From Alphaproteobacteria bacterium (lineage in GTDB: Bacteria > Pseudomonadota > Alphaproteobacteria > Caulobacterales > Caulobacteraceae), in contig JANYET010000066.1 in assembly GCA_025359785.1 (NCBI GenBank), positions 124,001-188,000 on the forward strand: 64,000 bases of DNA, given 5' to 3'. Positions 17,535 through 27,099 of this stretch are shown piece after piece; the first letter of the stretch is position 1, and every line of letters starts with the position of its first letter. The position numbers and the translations under genes are program-made. The notes below the pieces were generated by a model. The model was not told the DNA's origin. It ran no database searches and worked only from the letters and a program-made list of their open reading frames with translations.

Positions 17535-19127
17535 TCACATCCGGAACACGCCGAAGCGCGTCTCAGGGATCGGCGCGTTGAGAGCCGCGCCGATCGAAAG
17601 GCCCAGGACGTCGCGGGTCTGGACCGGGTCGATGATCCCGTCGTCCCACAGGCGCGCGGTGGCGAAATAGGGGTTGCCCTCGTCCTCGTAGGTCTGACGG
17701 ACCGGCGCCTTGAAGGCCTCTTCCTGCGCGGGCGTCCACTTGTCGGCGTCGCGGTGGACGGTGGCCAGGACGCTTGCCGCCTGTTCGCCGCCCATGACCG
17801 AGATGCGGCTGTTGGGCCAGGTCCACAGGAAGCGCGGCGAATAGGCCCGGCCGCACATGCCGTAGTTGCCGGCCCCGAAGGAGCCGCCGATCAGGACGGT
17901 GAACTTGGGCACTTCGGCGCAGGCGACAGCGGTCACCAGCTTGGCGCCATCCTTGGCGATGCCGCCGGCCTCGTACTTCCCGCCGACCATGAAGCCCGAG
18001 ATATTCTGCAGGAAGATCAGCGGGATTTTCCGTTTGCAGGCGAGCTCGATGAAGTGGGCGCCCTTGAGCGCGCTCTCCGAGAACAGCACCCCGTTGTTGG
18101 CCAGGATCGCCACCGGATAGCCCCAGATGCGCGCGAAGCCACAGACCAGGGTCGTGCCATAGAGCGCCTTGAACTCATCGAACCCGCTATCGTCGACGAT
18201 GCGGGCGATCACCTCGCGGACGTCGTAGGGCGCGCGCACGTCGGTCGGCACGATGCCGTAGAGCTCCTCCGGATCGAAGGCGGGCGGCCGCGGCTCGGCG
18301 ACGTCCATGTCGATGTGCCTGGTGGTGTTCAGCCGGGCCACGATGTCGCGAACGATCCCCAGCGCGTCCTCGTCGTCGGCGGCCACGTGGTCGACCACGC
18401 CGGAGCGGCGGCCGTGGGTGTCGGCGCCGCCCAGTTCCTCGGCCGAGATCACCTCGCCGGTGGCGGCCTTCACCAGCGGCGGGCCGCCCAGGAAGATCGT
18501 CCCCTGGCCGCGGACGATGACCGTCTCGTCGCTCATGGCCGGCACATAGGCGCCGCCGGCCGTGCACGAGCCCATGACACAGGCGATCTGCGCCAGGCCC
18601 TCGGCGCTCATCCGCGCCTGATTGAAGAAGATGCGGCCGAAATGGTCGCGGTCGGGGAAGACGTCGGACTGGTAGGGCAGGTTCGCGCCGCCTGAATCGA
18701 CGAGGTAGACACTCGGCAGCCTGTTCTGGAGCGCGATCTCCTGGGCCCGCAGGTGCTTCTTGACGGTCAGCGGATAGTAGACGCCGCCCTTCACCGTCGC
18801 GTCGTTGGCGACGATCATCACCTCGCGGCCGCTGACCCGGCCGATGCCGGTGATCAGGCCCGCGCCAGGGGCTTCATCGTTATAGAGGCCGTAGGCGGTG
18901 AGCTGGCCCACCTCCAGGAACGGCGAGCCTGGATCGATCAGGCGCATGACCCGATCGCGGGGCAGCAGCTTGCCGCGCCCCACGTGGCGTTTGCGGCTTT
19001 CCTCCGGCCCGCCCAGCGCGGCGGTGGCCGCGCGGCTGTGCAGCGCGGCGGCCAGAGCCTTGTTGGCCTTGGCGTTGGCGGCAAAGGCTGCGGACGCAGG
19101 ATCGACGGCGCTCTTGAGTTTCCTCAT
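17535..19127 (-). CDS. Acyl-CoA carboxylase beta subunit (methylcrotonyl/geranyl-CoA type)
   Basis: This 530-residue carboxyltransferase has the crotonase-like two-domain fold. The N-terminal pattern [23 protein letters not shown] is split across the start of the domain. Family landmarks include [35 protein letters not shown] and [20 protein letters not shown]. These match methylcrotonyl-CoA carboxylase beta more closely than propionyl-CoA carboxylase. The ATG overlaps the acyl-CoA ligase stop as ATGA (19124-19127). Confidence 0.93.
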   Translation of the reverse strand: MRKLKSAVDPASAAFAANAKANKALAAALHSRAATAALGGPEESRKRHVGRGKLLPRDRVMRLIDPGSPFLEVGQLTAYGLYNDEAPGAGLITGIGRVSGREVMIVANDATVKGGVYYPLTVKKHLRAQEIALQNRLPSVYLVDSGGANLPYQSDVFPDRDHFGRIFFNQARMSAEGLAQIACVMGSCTAGGAYVPAMSDETVIVRGQGTIFLGGPPLVKAATGEVISAEELGGADTHGRRSGVVDHVAADDEDALGIVRDIVARLNTTRHIDMDVAEPRPPAFDPEELYGIVPTDVRAPYDVREVIARIVDDSGFDEFKALYGTTLVCGFARIWGYPVAILANNGVLFSESALKGAHFIELACKRKIPLIFLQNISGFMVGGKYEAGGIAKDGAKLVTAVACAEVPKFTVLIGGSFGAGNYGMCGRAYSPRFLWTWPNSRISVMGGEQAASVLATVHRDADKWTPAQEEAFKAPVRQTYEDEGNPYFATARLWDDGIIDPVQTRDVLGLSIGAALNAPIPETRFGVFRM

Positions 19128-20824
19128 GCGGTCTTTTCCGCCGCCAGGTCCAATTCCGCAATCATCGCCTCGCGCATGGCGAACTTTTGCACCTTGCCGG
19201 TGACGGTTGTGGGAAAACCGTCCACGAAACGGATATGGCGTGGAATCTTATAGTGAGCGATCTGGCCCTGGCAGAAGGCGCGCACGGCCTCCGCTGTCAG
19301 GGACTCACCGGGCTTCAGCACCATCCAGGCGCAGAGCTCCTCGCCGTATTTCGCATCCGGGATACCGATCACCTGGACGTCCTGCACCGCCGGATGGCGG
19401 TAGAGGAACTCCTCGATCTCGCGCGGATAGACGTTCTCGCCGCCGCGAATGACCATGTCCTTGATGCGGCCAACGATATTGCCGCAGCCCTGGGCATCCA
19501 GGGTCGCCAGGTCGCCGGTGTGCATCCAGCCTGAGGCGTCGATGGCCTCGGCGGTGCGTTCCGGGTCGTCCCAGTAGCCGATCATCACCGAATAGCCCCG
19601 GGTGCAGAACTCGCCGGCTTCGCCCCTCGCGACGATGCGGCCGGCCTCATCGACGATCTTGACCTCAAGGTGCGGGTGGATGTGGCCGATGGTGGCGACC
19701 CGGACTTCGAGACTGTCGTCGACGCCGGACTGGAAGCTGACGGGCGAAGTCTCCGTCATGCCATAGGCGATGGTCACCTGCGGCATGTGCATGCGCTCGA
19801 TCACCTGGCGCATCACTTCGATCGGGCAGGGCGATCCCGCCATGATACCGGTCCGCAGCGAACTGAGGTCAAAGCGGGCGAACTCTGCATGGCCAAGCAG
19901 GGCGATGAACATGGTCGGCACGCCGTAGAGCGCCGAACAGCCCTCGGCCTGTACGGCCTCGAACACCGCCAGGGGCTCGAAGCCCTCCGAGGGATAGACC
20001 ATGGTCGCGGCGTGGGTGATGCAGCCCAGGTTGCCGATCACCATGCCGAAGCAGTGATAGAGCGGCACCGGAATGCACACCCGCTCCCCGGCCGCCAGCC
20101 GCATGGCCTCGCCCGTGAAATAGCCGTTGTTGAGGATATTGTGGTGCGACAGCGTCGCGCCTTTCGGAAAGCCGGTGGTGCCGCTGGTGAACTGGATATT
20201 GATCGGGTCGTCGAACTGCAGGGTGGCCCCGATCTCGGCCAGCCGCGCCACGTCGGCGGGGGCGCCAGCGTCGCAGGCCTGGTGGAAGGCGAGGCACCCG
20301 GCATGCTCGATCTCACCCAGGGTGATGACCAGCCGCAGCGCCGGCAGGCGCGGGGCCTGGAGGTCGCCGGGCCGCGCCGAGGACAGTTCCGGCGCCAGCT
20401 CGCGCAGCATGGCGAGGTATTCGCTGGTCTTGTGGGCGATAGCGGTGACCAGCGCCTTGCAGCCCACCTTGTTCAGCGCGTATTCCGCCTCGCTCAGGCG
20501 ATAGGCCGGATTGATGTTGACCAGGACCAGGCCTGCCTTGGCGGTGGCGAACTGGGTCAGCGCCCACTCCGCGCAGTTGGGCGCCCAGACCCCGATCCGG
20601 TCGCCGGGCTCCAGGCCCAGCGCCAGCAGGCCCGCGGCCAGCGCATCGACGCGGGTCTGCATCTCTCCATAGGTCCAGCGGATGTGCTGATGGCGTGAGA
20701 TCAGCGCCATCTGGTCTGGGTGCGCCGCACAGATGGCGTCGAACGCCGCGCCGATGGTCTGGCCCAGCAGAGGCTTCGCGCTTGCGCCGCTTACGTAGCT
20801 CAGGTCGGTCACGGTCTCCCCCAT
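19124..20824 (-). CDS. AMP-dependent acyl-CoA ligase
   Basis: This 566-residue adenylate-forming ligase has the P-loop-like [15 protein letters not shown], the YGMTETSP motif and the TGDLATLD core. The C-terminal catalytic Lys is in [11 protein letters not shown]. The start at 20824 ([10 protein letters not shown]) was preferred because the upstream in-frame extension is encoded by an inverted-repeat element. It would activate a fatty or branched acid to its CoA thioester, feeding the carboxylase encoded downstream. It is the first gene of the four-gene minus-strand operon. Confidence 0.92.
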   Translation of the reverse strand: MGETVTDLSYVSGASAKPLLGQTIGAAFDAICAAHPDQMALISRHQHIRWTYGEMQTRVDALAAGLLALGLEPGDRIGVWAPNCAEWALTQFATAKAGLVLVNINPAYRLSEAEYALNKVGCKALVTAIAHKTSEYLAMLRELAPELSSARPGDLQAPRLPALRLVITLGEIEHAGCLAFHQACDAGAPADVARLAEIGATLQFDDPINIQFTSGTTGFPKGATLSHHNILNNGYFTGEAMRLAAGERVCIPVPLYHCFGMVIGNLGCITHAATMVYPSEGFEPLAVFEAVQAEGCSALYGVPTMFIALLGHAEFARFDLSSLRTGIMAGSPCPIEVMRQVIERMHMPQVTIAYGMTETSPVSFQSGVDDSLEVRVATIGHIHPHLEVKIVDEAGRIVARGEAGEFCTRGYSVMIGYWDDPERTAEAIDASGWMHTGDLATLDAQGCGNIVGRIKDMVIRGGENVYPREIEEFLYRHPAVQDVQVIGIPDAKYGEELCAWMVLKPGESLTAEAVRAFCQGQIAHYKIPRHIRFVDGFPTTVTGKVQKFAMREAMIAELDLAAEKTA

Positions 20825-20840
20825 GGCGTGCTTTTTTTTG

Positions 20841-20944
20841 AACCACGAACCCACACGAAAAACACGAACAGGTCCATGGCGATCAAGGCGCGGCGGGCCG
20901 AAAGGGCAGCGCGCGTTGGTGTTTGTTCGCGTGGGTTCGTGGTT
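20841..20944. repeat. Inverted-repeat element in the divergent ligase/dehydrogenase gap
   Basis: The left arm AACCACGAACCCACACGAAA begins at 20841 and runs to about 20869. The right arm (20914-20944) is its near-perfect reverse complement. The centre is about 44 bases of GC-rich sequence. Because the arms are inverted, both strands translate to the same start peptide (NHEPTR) when read upstream of the two flanking genes. Neither extension is likely to be translated. The unit looks like a short non-autonomous palindromic element. Confidence 0.8.
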
Positions 20945-20982
20945 TGAGAATCGGAGGGTCGATCTCGCGCGCCCTGCATGGC

Positions 20983-20988
20983 AAGGAA
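20983..20988 (+). promoter_or_regulatory. Ribosome site deciding a GTG start
   Basis: The sequence AAGGAA lies five bases before the GTG at 20994, with an additional G just after it (AAGGAAGT). It is the only good ribosome site in this stretch and supports the GTG over upstream ATG codons that fall in the inverted-repeat element. Confidence 0.6.
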
Positions 20989-20993
20989 GTTCC

Positions 20994-22157
20994 GTGCCCA
21001 ACGATCCCGACCAGACCTTTCCCGAAATCCGCGAGGCGGTGCGCCGGCTGTGCGCGCGGTTCCCCGGCGCCTACTGGCGGGCGCTCGACCGCGAGCGGCA
21101 GTATCCGACCGCGTTCGTCGCGGCGCTGACCGAGGCCGGGTTCCTGTCGGTGCTGATCCCCGAGGAATATGGCGGCTCGGGCCTGGGCCTGGGGGCCGGC
21201 GCGGCGGTGCTGGAGGAGATTCATCGCTCGGGCGCGAACGGCGGCGCCTGCCATGCGCAGATGTACACCATGGGCGTTGTGCTGCGGCACGGCTCGCCGG
21301 TCCAGAAGCAGGCCTATCTTCCGAAGATCGCGTCCGGCGAGCTGCGGCTGCAGGCCTTCGGCGTCACCGAGCCCGACGCCGGCACCGACACCACGCGCAT
21401 CACCACTTTCGCCCGGCGCGACGGCGATCACTATGTGGTCAGCGGCAAGAAGCTGTGGATCAGCCGCGCGGAGCATTCCGACCTGATGGTCCTGCTCTGC
21501 CGCACCACGGCGCGGGCCGACGCCGCCAAGCCGTCGGATGGGATGAGCGTGCTGCTGGTCGATATGCGCGAGGCGGTCGGGAACGGTCTGACCATCCGCC
21601 CGGTCCGCACCATGTTGAACCATGCGACCACGGAGCTGTTCTTCGAAGACCTGCGGGTGCCCGTCGCCAACCGGATCGGCGAGGAGGGCAAGGGCTTCCG
21701 CTACATCCTCGATGGCATGAACGCCGAGCGGATCCTGATCGCGGCGGAGTGTATCGGCGACGCCAAGTTCTTCATCGACCGCGCCAGCGCCTATGCGCGC
21801 GAGCGGCAGGTGTTCGGCCGGGCGATCGGCGAGAACCAGGGCGTCCAGTTCCCCATCGCCCGCGCCTTCGTCCAGATGACGGCGGCGGCGCACATGGTCG
21901 ATCACGCCGCGGCTCTGTTCGAGGCGGGCCAACCCTGCGGGACCGAGGCCAACATGGCCAAGCTCACGGCCTCCGAGGCCTCCTGGTACGCCGCCGACAT
22001 GTGCGTTCAGACCCACGGCGGCTTCGGTTTCGCAGAAGAGTACGACATCGAACGCAAGTTCCGAGAAACCCGCCTCTACCAGGTGGCGCCGATCTCCACG
22101 AACCTCATCCTCTCTCACGTGGCCACCCACGTGCTGGACCTGCCCAAGAGCTTCTGA
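20994..22157 (+). CDS. Acyl-CoA dehydrogenase
   Basis: This 387-residue flavoprotein oxidises an acyl-CoA to the 2-enoyl-CoA. It shows [12 protein letters not shown], the FAD/substrate motif [15 protein letters not shown] and the C-terminal [19 protein letters not shown], which includes a probable catalytic Glu. The GTG start fits the AAGGAA ribosome site. Upstream in-frame codons belong to a repeat element and were rejected. It overlaps the enoyl-CoA hydratase start by one base (TGATG) and is divergent from the ligase/carboxylase operon. Isovaleryl-, citronellyl- or another branched acyl-CoA are plausible substrates. Confidence 0.9.
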   Translation: MPNDPDQTFPEIREAVRRLCARFPGAYWRALDRERQYPTAFVAALTEAGFLSVLIPEEYGGSGLGLGAGAAVLEEIHRSGANGGACHAQMYTMGVVLRHGSPVQKQAYLPKIASGELRLQAFGVTEPDAGTDTTRITTFARRDGDHYVVSGKKLWISRAEHSDLMVLLCRTTARADAAKPSDGMSVLLVDMREAVGNGLTIRPVRTMLNHATTELFFEDLRVPVANRIGEEGKGFRYILDGMNAERILIAAECIGDAKFFIDRASAYARERQVFGRAIGENQGVQFPIARAFVQMTAAAHMVDHAAALFEAGQPCGTEANMAKLTASEASWYAADMCVQTHGGFGFAEEYDIERKFRETRLYQVAPISTNLILSHVATHVLDLPKSF

Positions 22158-22963
22158 TGCCCCAGGACGCCTACACGACGATTCTGCTCACCGAGCCTGC
22201 GCCGGGCGTCGCCGTCGTGGCCTTCAACCGGCCCGAGGTCGCCAATGCGCTGTCCACGCAGATGGGCGAGGAGCTGGCCGAAGCCTGGATGGGCTTGGCC
22301 GCCAGGGCTTCCGGAGAGGGGGCGGACCTGCGCTGCGTGATCCTGACCGGCCAGGGCCGCCACTTCCAGGCCGGCGCCGATCTGAAAGAGCGCAACGGCA
22401 TGACGGACGAGACCTGGGCCCTGCAGCACAAGGTCTTCGAGACCATGGTGCGCGCACAGCTTTCGGTGCCGGTTCCGATCATCGCCGCGGTCAACGGCGC
22501 GGCCATGGGCGGCGGTTGCGAGATGACGCTGGCGTGCGATTTCGCCTATGCCTCCGAGACGGCCCGGTTCGGTCTGCCGGAGGTGGGTCTGGGGATCATG
22601 CCGGGCCTGGGCGGCACGCAACTGCTGCGCCGCTGCGCCGGCGAGCGCCGGGCCATCGAGCTTTTGACGACCGGGCGGCCGTTCACCGCGGCCCAGGCCC
22701 TGGAGTACGGCGTGGTCAGCGGGGTTACCGCGCCGGACGCCCTGATGGACACCGTGCTGGCTGTCGCCGCCGAGATCGCGGCCAAGGCACCGTTGTCGGT
22801 CCGCGCGCTCAAGCACGTGGTGCGCGAGGCCCATTCGCTGGACCTGGCGGCGGCGATGGAGATGGAGCTGTCGGCCTACAACCGCCTCTTCAAGACCGCC
22901 GACCGCCGCGAGGGCGTCGCCAGCTTCAACGAGAAGCGGACCCCCAGGTTTGAGGGAAAATAG
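22157..22963 (+). CDS. Enoyl-CoA hydratase
   Basis: This 268-residue crotonase retains both catalytic glutamates of classical hydratases: E122 in MGGGCE and E142 in FGLPEVGLG. The oxyanion-hole region HFQAGADLKE is also intact. It starts inside the stop of the acyl-CoA dehydrogenase gene (TGATG), which makes a coupled dehydrogenase/hydratase pair. It could hydrate methylglutaconyl-CoA or another 2-enoyl-CoA in the branched-acyl pathway. No HMG-CoA lyase gene is in the window. Confidence 0.92.
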   Translation: MPQDAYTTILLTEPAPGVAVVAFNRPEVANALSTQMGEELAEAWMGLAARASGEGADLRCVILTGQGRHFQAGADLKERNGMTDETWALQHKVFETMVRAQLSVPVPIIAAVNGAAMGGGCEMTLACDFAYASETARFGLPEVGLGIMPGLGGTQLLRRCAGERRAIELLTTGRPFTAAQALEYGVVSGVTAPDALMDTVLAVAAEIAAKAPLSVRALKHVVREAHSLDLAAAMEMELSAYNRLFKTADRREGVASFNEKRTPRFEGK

Positions 22964-22969
22964 AACCCG

Positions 22970-23070
22970 CTCCTCCCCGCGAAGGCGAGGACCCTTTTGA
23001 CCTTGGTGTGCGGCCCGGGCGCGGCCGACGCGTCTGACTCAGCTTGGGTCCCCGCCTCCGCGGGGATGAG
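22970..23070. repeat. Inverted repeat of the CCCCGC-GGCGGGGACCC type
   Basis: The left arm at 22970-22994 and the right arm at 23045-23070 are imperfect reverse complements. The right arm reads GGGTCCCCGCCTCCGCGGGG. About 50 bases of GC-rich sequence lie between. This is a widespread alphaproteobacterial intergenic palindrome. The right arm overlaps the 3' end of the minus-strand crotonase gene and supplies its final codons and stop. Confidence 0.75.
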
Positions 23071-23896
23071 CGGCTGGTGATGAGGTCCGGTAGTCTCCGA
23101 ACGCTCCGTCGCGGGCATCCAGCGCCTGGGAGACGCCTTCGCTGAATTTCGCGAAGGTCTCCCGCGAGCTCTTGGTGGTGAGCGCCAGCGCCTGGATCTC
23201 GGCGCCGGCGCGGATCGCGGCGCGCAGGCCCATGATCTCCATGGCGCGGTGCACGGAGCGCTTGTTCATCTGCTGGACATCGGTGGGAATCTTGGCGACG
23301 CGCTCAGCCATCGCCAACACCTGCGCATCGAGCTGGTCGGCCGGGAAGGCGCGGTTGGCGAAACCGACGCGCACGGCCTCGACCCCGTCTATGGCGTCGC
23401 CGGTCAGCATCATCTCCATGGCCGGGCGCAGGCCGCAGAGCCAGGGGTGAAACTGGTTGTCCGGCGGGCTCATCATGCGGACCGGCGGGTAGCCGATCTG
23501 GGCGTCCTCGGCGACGTAGACCAGGTCGCAGGCGGTCGCCAGTTCCGAGCCGCCAGCCAGGCACCAGCCGTGCACCTGGGCGATCACCGGCTTGGCGAGG
23601 TCCCAGACCCGGAAGCAGCCCTCGACCACATGCCGCGACCAATGGCCGGCGCCGGCGGCAGTGTGAAATGGATAGGGCGCCGCCGCGCCGCCGCCCAGGT
23701 CGTAGCCGGCCGAGAAGCACGAGCCGGCGCCGCGCAGGATCGTCACCCGGACCTCTGGGTCGGCATCGGCGGCTTCAAGGGCCGCGAACACCTGGGCGCG
23801 GAGGTCGTTGGAGAGCGCGTTGCGCTTCTCCGGCCTGTTCAGCGTCAGACGCCGGACCATCGGCGCGGGGTCGTCGAGCAACAGAATGTCGGACAT
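23039..23896 (-). CDS. Crotonase-family protein lacking one catalytic Glu
   Basis: This 285-residue crotonase has the fold landmarks CFSAGYDLGGG and GWCLAGGSELATACD. E118 corresponds to the first hydratase glutamate. The second is replaced: the usual PE is PPV (about 137-139). It is therefore probably not a classical hydratase, and could be an isomerase, hydrolase or other crotonase activity. The last eleven residues (ending GGGDPS) are encoded by a palindromic repeat, so the natural C-terminus was probably shorter or has been replaced. Confidence 0.85.
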   Translation of the reverse strand: MSDILLLDDPAPMVRRLTLNRPEKRNALSNDLRAQVFAALEAADADPEVRVTILRGAGSCFSAGYDLGGGAAAPYPFHTAAGAGHWSRHVVEGCFRVWDLAKPVIAQVHGWCLAGGSELATACDLVYVAEDAQIGYPPVRMMSPPDNQFHPWLCGLRPAMEMMLTGDAIDGVEAVRVGFANRAFPADQLDAQVLAMAERVAKIPTDVQQMNKRSVHRAMEIMGLRAAIRAGAEIQALALTTKSSRETFAKFSEGVSQALDARDGAFGDYRTSSPAAHPRGGGDPS

Positions 23897-23969
23897 GGGC
23901 GTTCCTTAATTTGGAGCCAGCTTGGGCGCGGAATAGGCTCTGCGCCAAGCCTTTGAGGACATCTTCCCC

Positions 23970-24221
23970 ATGAACACCCCGACGAAGATCACAGCCGCCG
24001 CCGCCCTCATGCTGGCGCTCGCCCTTCCCGCCGCCGGTCCGGCCCAGGCCAAGGGTTGCCTGAAGGGCGCGGTGGTGGGCGGCGTCGCCGGCCACTTCGC
24101 CCACCGCCATACTGTGCTGGGCGCCGCGGCGGGCTGTGCGGTGGGCCACCATCTGGCGCACAAGAAAGAGGTCGAGGAGCGCCGAGCGGCTCAGGCCCAG
24201 GGGCAACCCGCGCGGCGGTAG
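23970..24221 (+). CDS. Small secreted glycine-zipper-like protein
   Basis: This 83-residue protein has a signal peptide (1-27, ending GPAQA) followed by a short Gly/Ala-rich segment with GAVVGGVAGHFAHRH and GAAAGCAVGHHLAH. Such spaced glycines resemble the glycine-zipper motif of small periplasmic or outer-membrane proteins. The end is charged (KKEVEERR). It stands alone between divergent neighbours. Function is unknown; composition and signal peptide support it as a real gene. Confidence 0.7.
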   Translation: MNTPTKITAAAALMLALALPAAGPAQAKGCLKGAVVGGVAGHFAHRHTVLGAAAGCAVGHHLAHKKEVEERRAAQAQGQPARR

Positions 24222-24301
24222 TTCCCCGCCGCGAGTTCCTGTGGGCGGGATAGGCCGGATTGCCGATAGCGCCGGGCGGGGCGCCATTGCAGACTGGGCG
24301 C

Positions 24302-25570
24302 ATGGATTTAGCGATCGATAGACGCCACGCGCTCGCGGTCGGGCTCGGCGCCTGGGCCGGGACCGCGGTCAGCGCGCGGGCCGCCGCCGCCGATCCGCTG
24401 GCCGGGGCAGCGCTCTATGCCGACGTGAAGACCTATGCGGGTCTGGGCGAACACCGCACCGGCACGGCCGGCGATGACGCGACCACCGTCTGGCTGGAGC
24501 GCGCGCTCAAGGCGGCCGGCTATGCGGTCGAGCGGCAGGGTTTCGACTATCCGGTGTTCGACCTGGTCCGGTCCGACGTGACCCTGGCCGGCCGGACCCT
24601 CGACGGCTTTCCCTACTGGACGCCCGCGACGACGCCGTCCGGCGGGGTCTCCGGCCCTCTGTCGCTGACCGGCGGACCCGGGACGATCATGCTGGTCGAC
24701 CTGCCTATCGGTTCGGGTGGCGGGCTCGACGCGCCGCCGCCCAAGCTGATTTCCCAGGCTGTGGCGACGAAGCCGGCGGCGGTGGTGGCGATCACCGAGT
24801 CGGCGCTGGGGGTCATGGCGGCGCTGAACCGCAATCCGAAGGCGCCGCCCTGGCCCGTGCCGATCCTGCTGGTCGCGGGTGGCGAGGCCGCGGCGCTGAA
24901 GGCCGCCGCCACGGCCGGCGAGATCGCCACCGTGCGGCTGGTCGGGACCACCACCCTGCGCAGGGCCGAGAACGTGATCGGGCGCCGCGCCCGACCGGGG
25001 AAGCACCTGGTGGTCTCCACGCCCAAGAGCGGCTGGCTGCACTGCGCCGGCGAGCGCGGTTCGGGGATCGCCATCTGGCTGGGCCTCGCGCGTTGGCTGG
25101 CGGCCTCGAGCGAGCACAACGTCACCGTCGTGGCGGCTTCGGGCCATGAGTTCGACGGCTATGGGGGCGACCAGTTCACCGAGCACCGGGCGCCCGGGCC
25201 GGCCGACACCAGGCTGTGGGTGGCCATCGGGGCCAATGTCGCGGCCTACGACTTTGCGCTGAAGGACGGCCAGATCGTGCGCCAGGCCGGGCCGCCGGCG
25301 ATGCGGACGCTCGGCTGCAGCGGGCCCCTGCTGGGCGTCGCCGCCAAGGCGTTCGCCGGCCAGCGCGGCTATGAGAAGCCCATCGACCTCGACGCCCAGA
25401 CCGCGCCGGGCGAACTCGGCCACTTCCGGGCGTTGGGCTACCGGCCGCTGGTCGGGCTGGTGGCGAGCCATCCGCTACACCACACCCGCCTCGATCTGGC
25501 CGACGTAACGGGTCCGGCCATGCTGGAGCCGGTGGCGCGCGGCCTGCAAGCGATCATCGCGGCGTCCTAA
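24302..25570 (+). CDS. M28-like exported protein with altered metal-ligand motif
   Basis: This 422-residue protein has a Tat-like signal (DRRHALAVGLGAWAG, cleaved near residue 30). Its layout resembles M28 aminopeptidases with a PA-type insertion: a conserved start (YAGLGEHRTGTAGDDATTVWL), a central domain and a C-terminal catalytic-like region. Where M28 enzymes have an Asp-Asn/Asp-Gly-Ser-Gly loop it has CAGERGSG. Where they have Glu-Glu it has SGHEFDGYGG. At least two zinc-binding or catalytic positions are changed, so it may be inactive or use another chemistry. The ATG at 24302 was chosen because the signal follows at once. Confidence 0.65.
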   Translation: MDLAIDRRHALAVGLGAWAGTAVSARAAAADPLAGAALYADVKTYAGLGEHRTGTAGDDATTVWLERALKAAGYAVERQGFDYPVFDLVRSDVTLAGRTLDGFPYWTPATTPSGGVSGPLSLTGGPGTIMLVDLPIGSGGGLDAPPPKLISQAVATKPAAVVAITESALGVMAALNRNPKAPPWPVPILLVAGGEAAALKAAATAGEIATVRLVGTTTLRRAENVIGRRARPGKHLVVSTPKSGWLHCAGERGSGIAIWLGLARWLAASSEHNVTVVAASGHEFDGYGGDQFTEHRAPGPADTRLWVAIGANVAAYDFALKDGQIVRQAGPPAMRTLGCSGPLLGVAAKAFAGQRGYEKPIDLDAQTAPGELGHFRALGYRPLVGLVASHPLHHTRLDLADVTGPAMLEPVARGLQAIIAAS

Positions 25571-25611
25571 CCGCTGGACCCGGCCAGCGAACTTTGGTTC
25601 GTGGCCGACTC

Positions 25612-27099
25612 ATGAAGATGCCGCTGCCCGACGCCGCCGTGATCGCCCGCAAGGCCGAGATCGTGCGCGCCCTGCAACGGCTGGTTCCGGGCGAGGGCGT
25701 GATCGGCGACCCGGCGGGGCTGGTGCCGTTCCAGTCGGATGGACTGTCGGCCTACCGCCAGACGCCGCTGGCGGTCGTGCTGCCGGAAACGGTCGCCCAG
25801 GTCTCCGCCGTGCTGGCCTGGTGTCAGGCAAACGGCGTCAAGGTGGTGCCGCGCGGCGCCGGCACCTCGCTGTCGGGCGGCGCCTTGCCGCTCACAGACG
25901 GCATCGTGCTCGGCATGGCCAAGTTCAACGCCATCCTGGAGGTCGACTACCCCAATCGTTGCGCGGTGGTGCAGCCGGGTGTCACCAACTTGGCGATCAC
26001 CGGAGCGGTGGAGGCCGACGGGTTCTATTACGCGCCCGATCCGTCGAGCCAGATCGCCTGCACCATCGGCGGCAACGTCGCGGAGAACGCGGGCGGGGTG
26101 CACTGTCTGAAGTACGGCCTCACCACCAACAATCTGCTGGGCTGCGAGATCGTGCTGATGAGCGGCGAGGTGGTGCGGCTCGGCGGCAAGGGGTTCGACG
26201 CCGCGGGCTACGACCTGCTGGGCGTGGTGACCGGCTCGGAGGGCCTGCTGGGCGTGGTCACCGAAGTGACCGTCCGTCTACTGACGAAGCCGCAGACGGC
26301 GCGGGCTCTGCTGCTGGGGTTCGCCTCGGTGGAGGGCGCCGGCGCGGCGGTGGCCGACATCATCGCCGCGGGCGTCATCCCGGCGGGGATGGAGATGATG
26401 GACAGCCCTGCGATCCGCGCCGCCGAGGCCTTCGTCCACGCGGGCTATCCCACCGAGGCCGCCGCCTTGCTGATCGTCGAGCTGGACGGGCCGGAGGCGG
26501 AGTGCGCCGAGCTCTCGGCTCAGGTGGTGGCCCTGGCGCGGGCGCGGGGCGCGACCAGCATCCAGGTTTCGACCAGTGAAGCCGAGCGCCTGAGCTTCTG
26601 GGCCGGCCGCAAGGCGGCCTTCCCGGCGGTGGGCCGGATCGCGCCGGACTATTTCTGCATGGACGGGACGATCCCGCGAAAGCAGCTGCCGCACGTGTTG
26701 ACGCGGATCACCGAAATGAGCGTCCAGTATGGCCTGGGCGTCGCCAATGTCTTCCACGCCGGCGACGGCAATCTGCATCCGCTGATCCTCTACGACGCCG
26801 ACCAGCCGGGTCAGCTGGAGGCGGCCGAGGCCTTCGGCGCCGACATCCTGAAGCTTTGTGTGGCGGTGGGCGGCGTGCTGACCGGCGAACATGGCGTGGG
26901 CGTCGAGAAGCGCGATCTGATGGGCGAGATGTTCAACGAGACCGACCTCGCCTGCCAGCAGCGGGTGAAGTGCGCCTTCGACCCGGACCTGCTGCTCAAT
27001 CCCGGCAAGGTGTTCCCGCGCCTGCACCGCTGCGCCGAACTGGGCCGCGTGCATGTCCATCGCGGCGCGGTGGCCTTCCCTGAGCTGCCGCGGTTCTGA
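25612..27099 (+). CDS. glcD: Glycolate oxidase subunit GlcD
   Basis: This 495-residue FAD-linked oxidase has the PCMH-type FAD site RGAGTSLSGGALPL, VTGSEGLLGVVTEVT, and the C-terminal HAGDGNLHP and GEHGVGVEKRDLM. It oxidises glycolate (or D-lactate) to glyoxylate together with GlcE and GlcF. A TTG six codons upstream is possible, but the ATG at 25612 gives the usual N-terminal length. The stop overlaps the glcE start as TGATG. Confidence 0.93.
   Translation: MKMPLPDAAVIARKAEIVRALQRLVPGEGVIGDPAGLVPFQSDGLSAYRQTPLAVVLPETVAQVSAVLAWCQANGVKVVPRGAGTSLSGGALPLTDGIVLGMAKFNAILEVDYPNRCAVVQPGVTNLAITGAVEADGFYYAPDPSSQIACTIGGNVAENAGGVHCLKYGLTTNNLLGCEIVLMSGEVVRLGGKGFDAAGYDLLGVVTGSEGLLGVVTEVTVRLLTKPQTARALLLGFASVEGAGAAVADIIAAGVIPAGMEMMDSPAIRAAEAFVHAGYPTEAAALLIVELDGPEAECAELSAQVVALARARGATSIQVSTSEAERLSFWAGRKAAFPAVGRIAPDYFCMDGTIPRKQLPHVLTRITEMSVQYGLGVANVFHAGDGNLHPLILYDADQPGQLEAAEAFGADILKLCVAVGGVLTGEHGVGVEKRDLMGEMFNETDLACQQRVKCAFDPDLLLNPGKVFPRLHRCAELGRVHVHRGAVAFPELPRF

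Noticed and set aside
20823-20993. N-terminal extension of the acyl-CoA dehydrogenase
   Set aside because: The extra residues are encoded by an inverted repeat that gives the same peptide on the other strand, and the family N-terminus matches the GTG at 20994.
20978-22156. A long frame fusing the region inside the dehydrogenase with the enoyl-CoA hydratase
   Set aside because: The first part is an out-of-frame reading of the dehydrogenase gene, rich in Arg and Pro. The hydratase proper begins at 22157 with its normal N-terminus.
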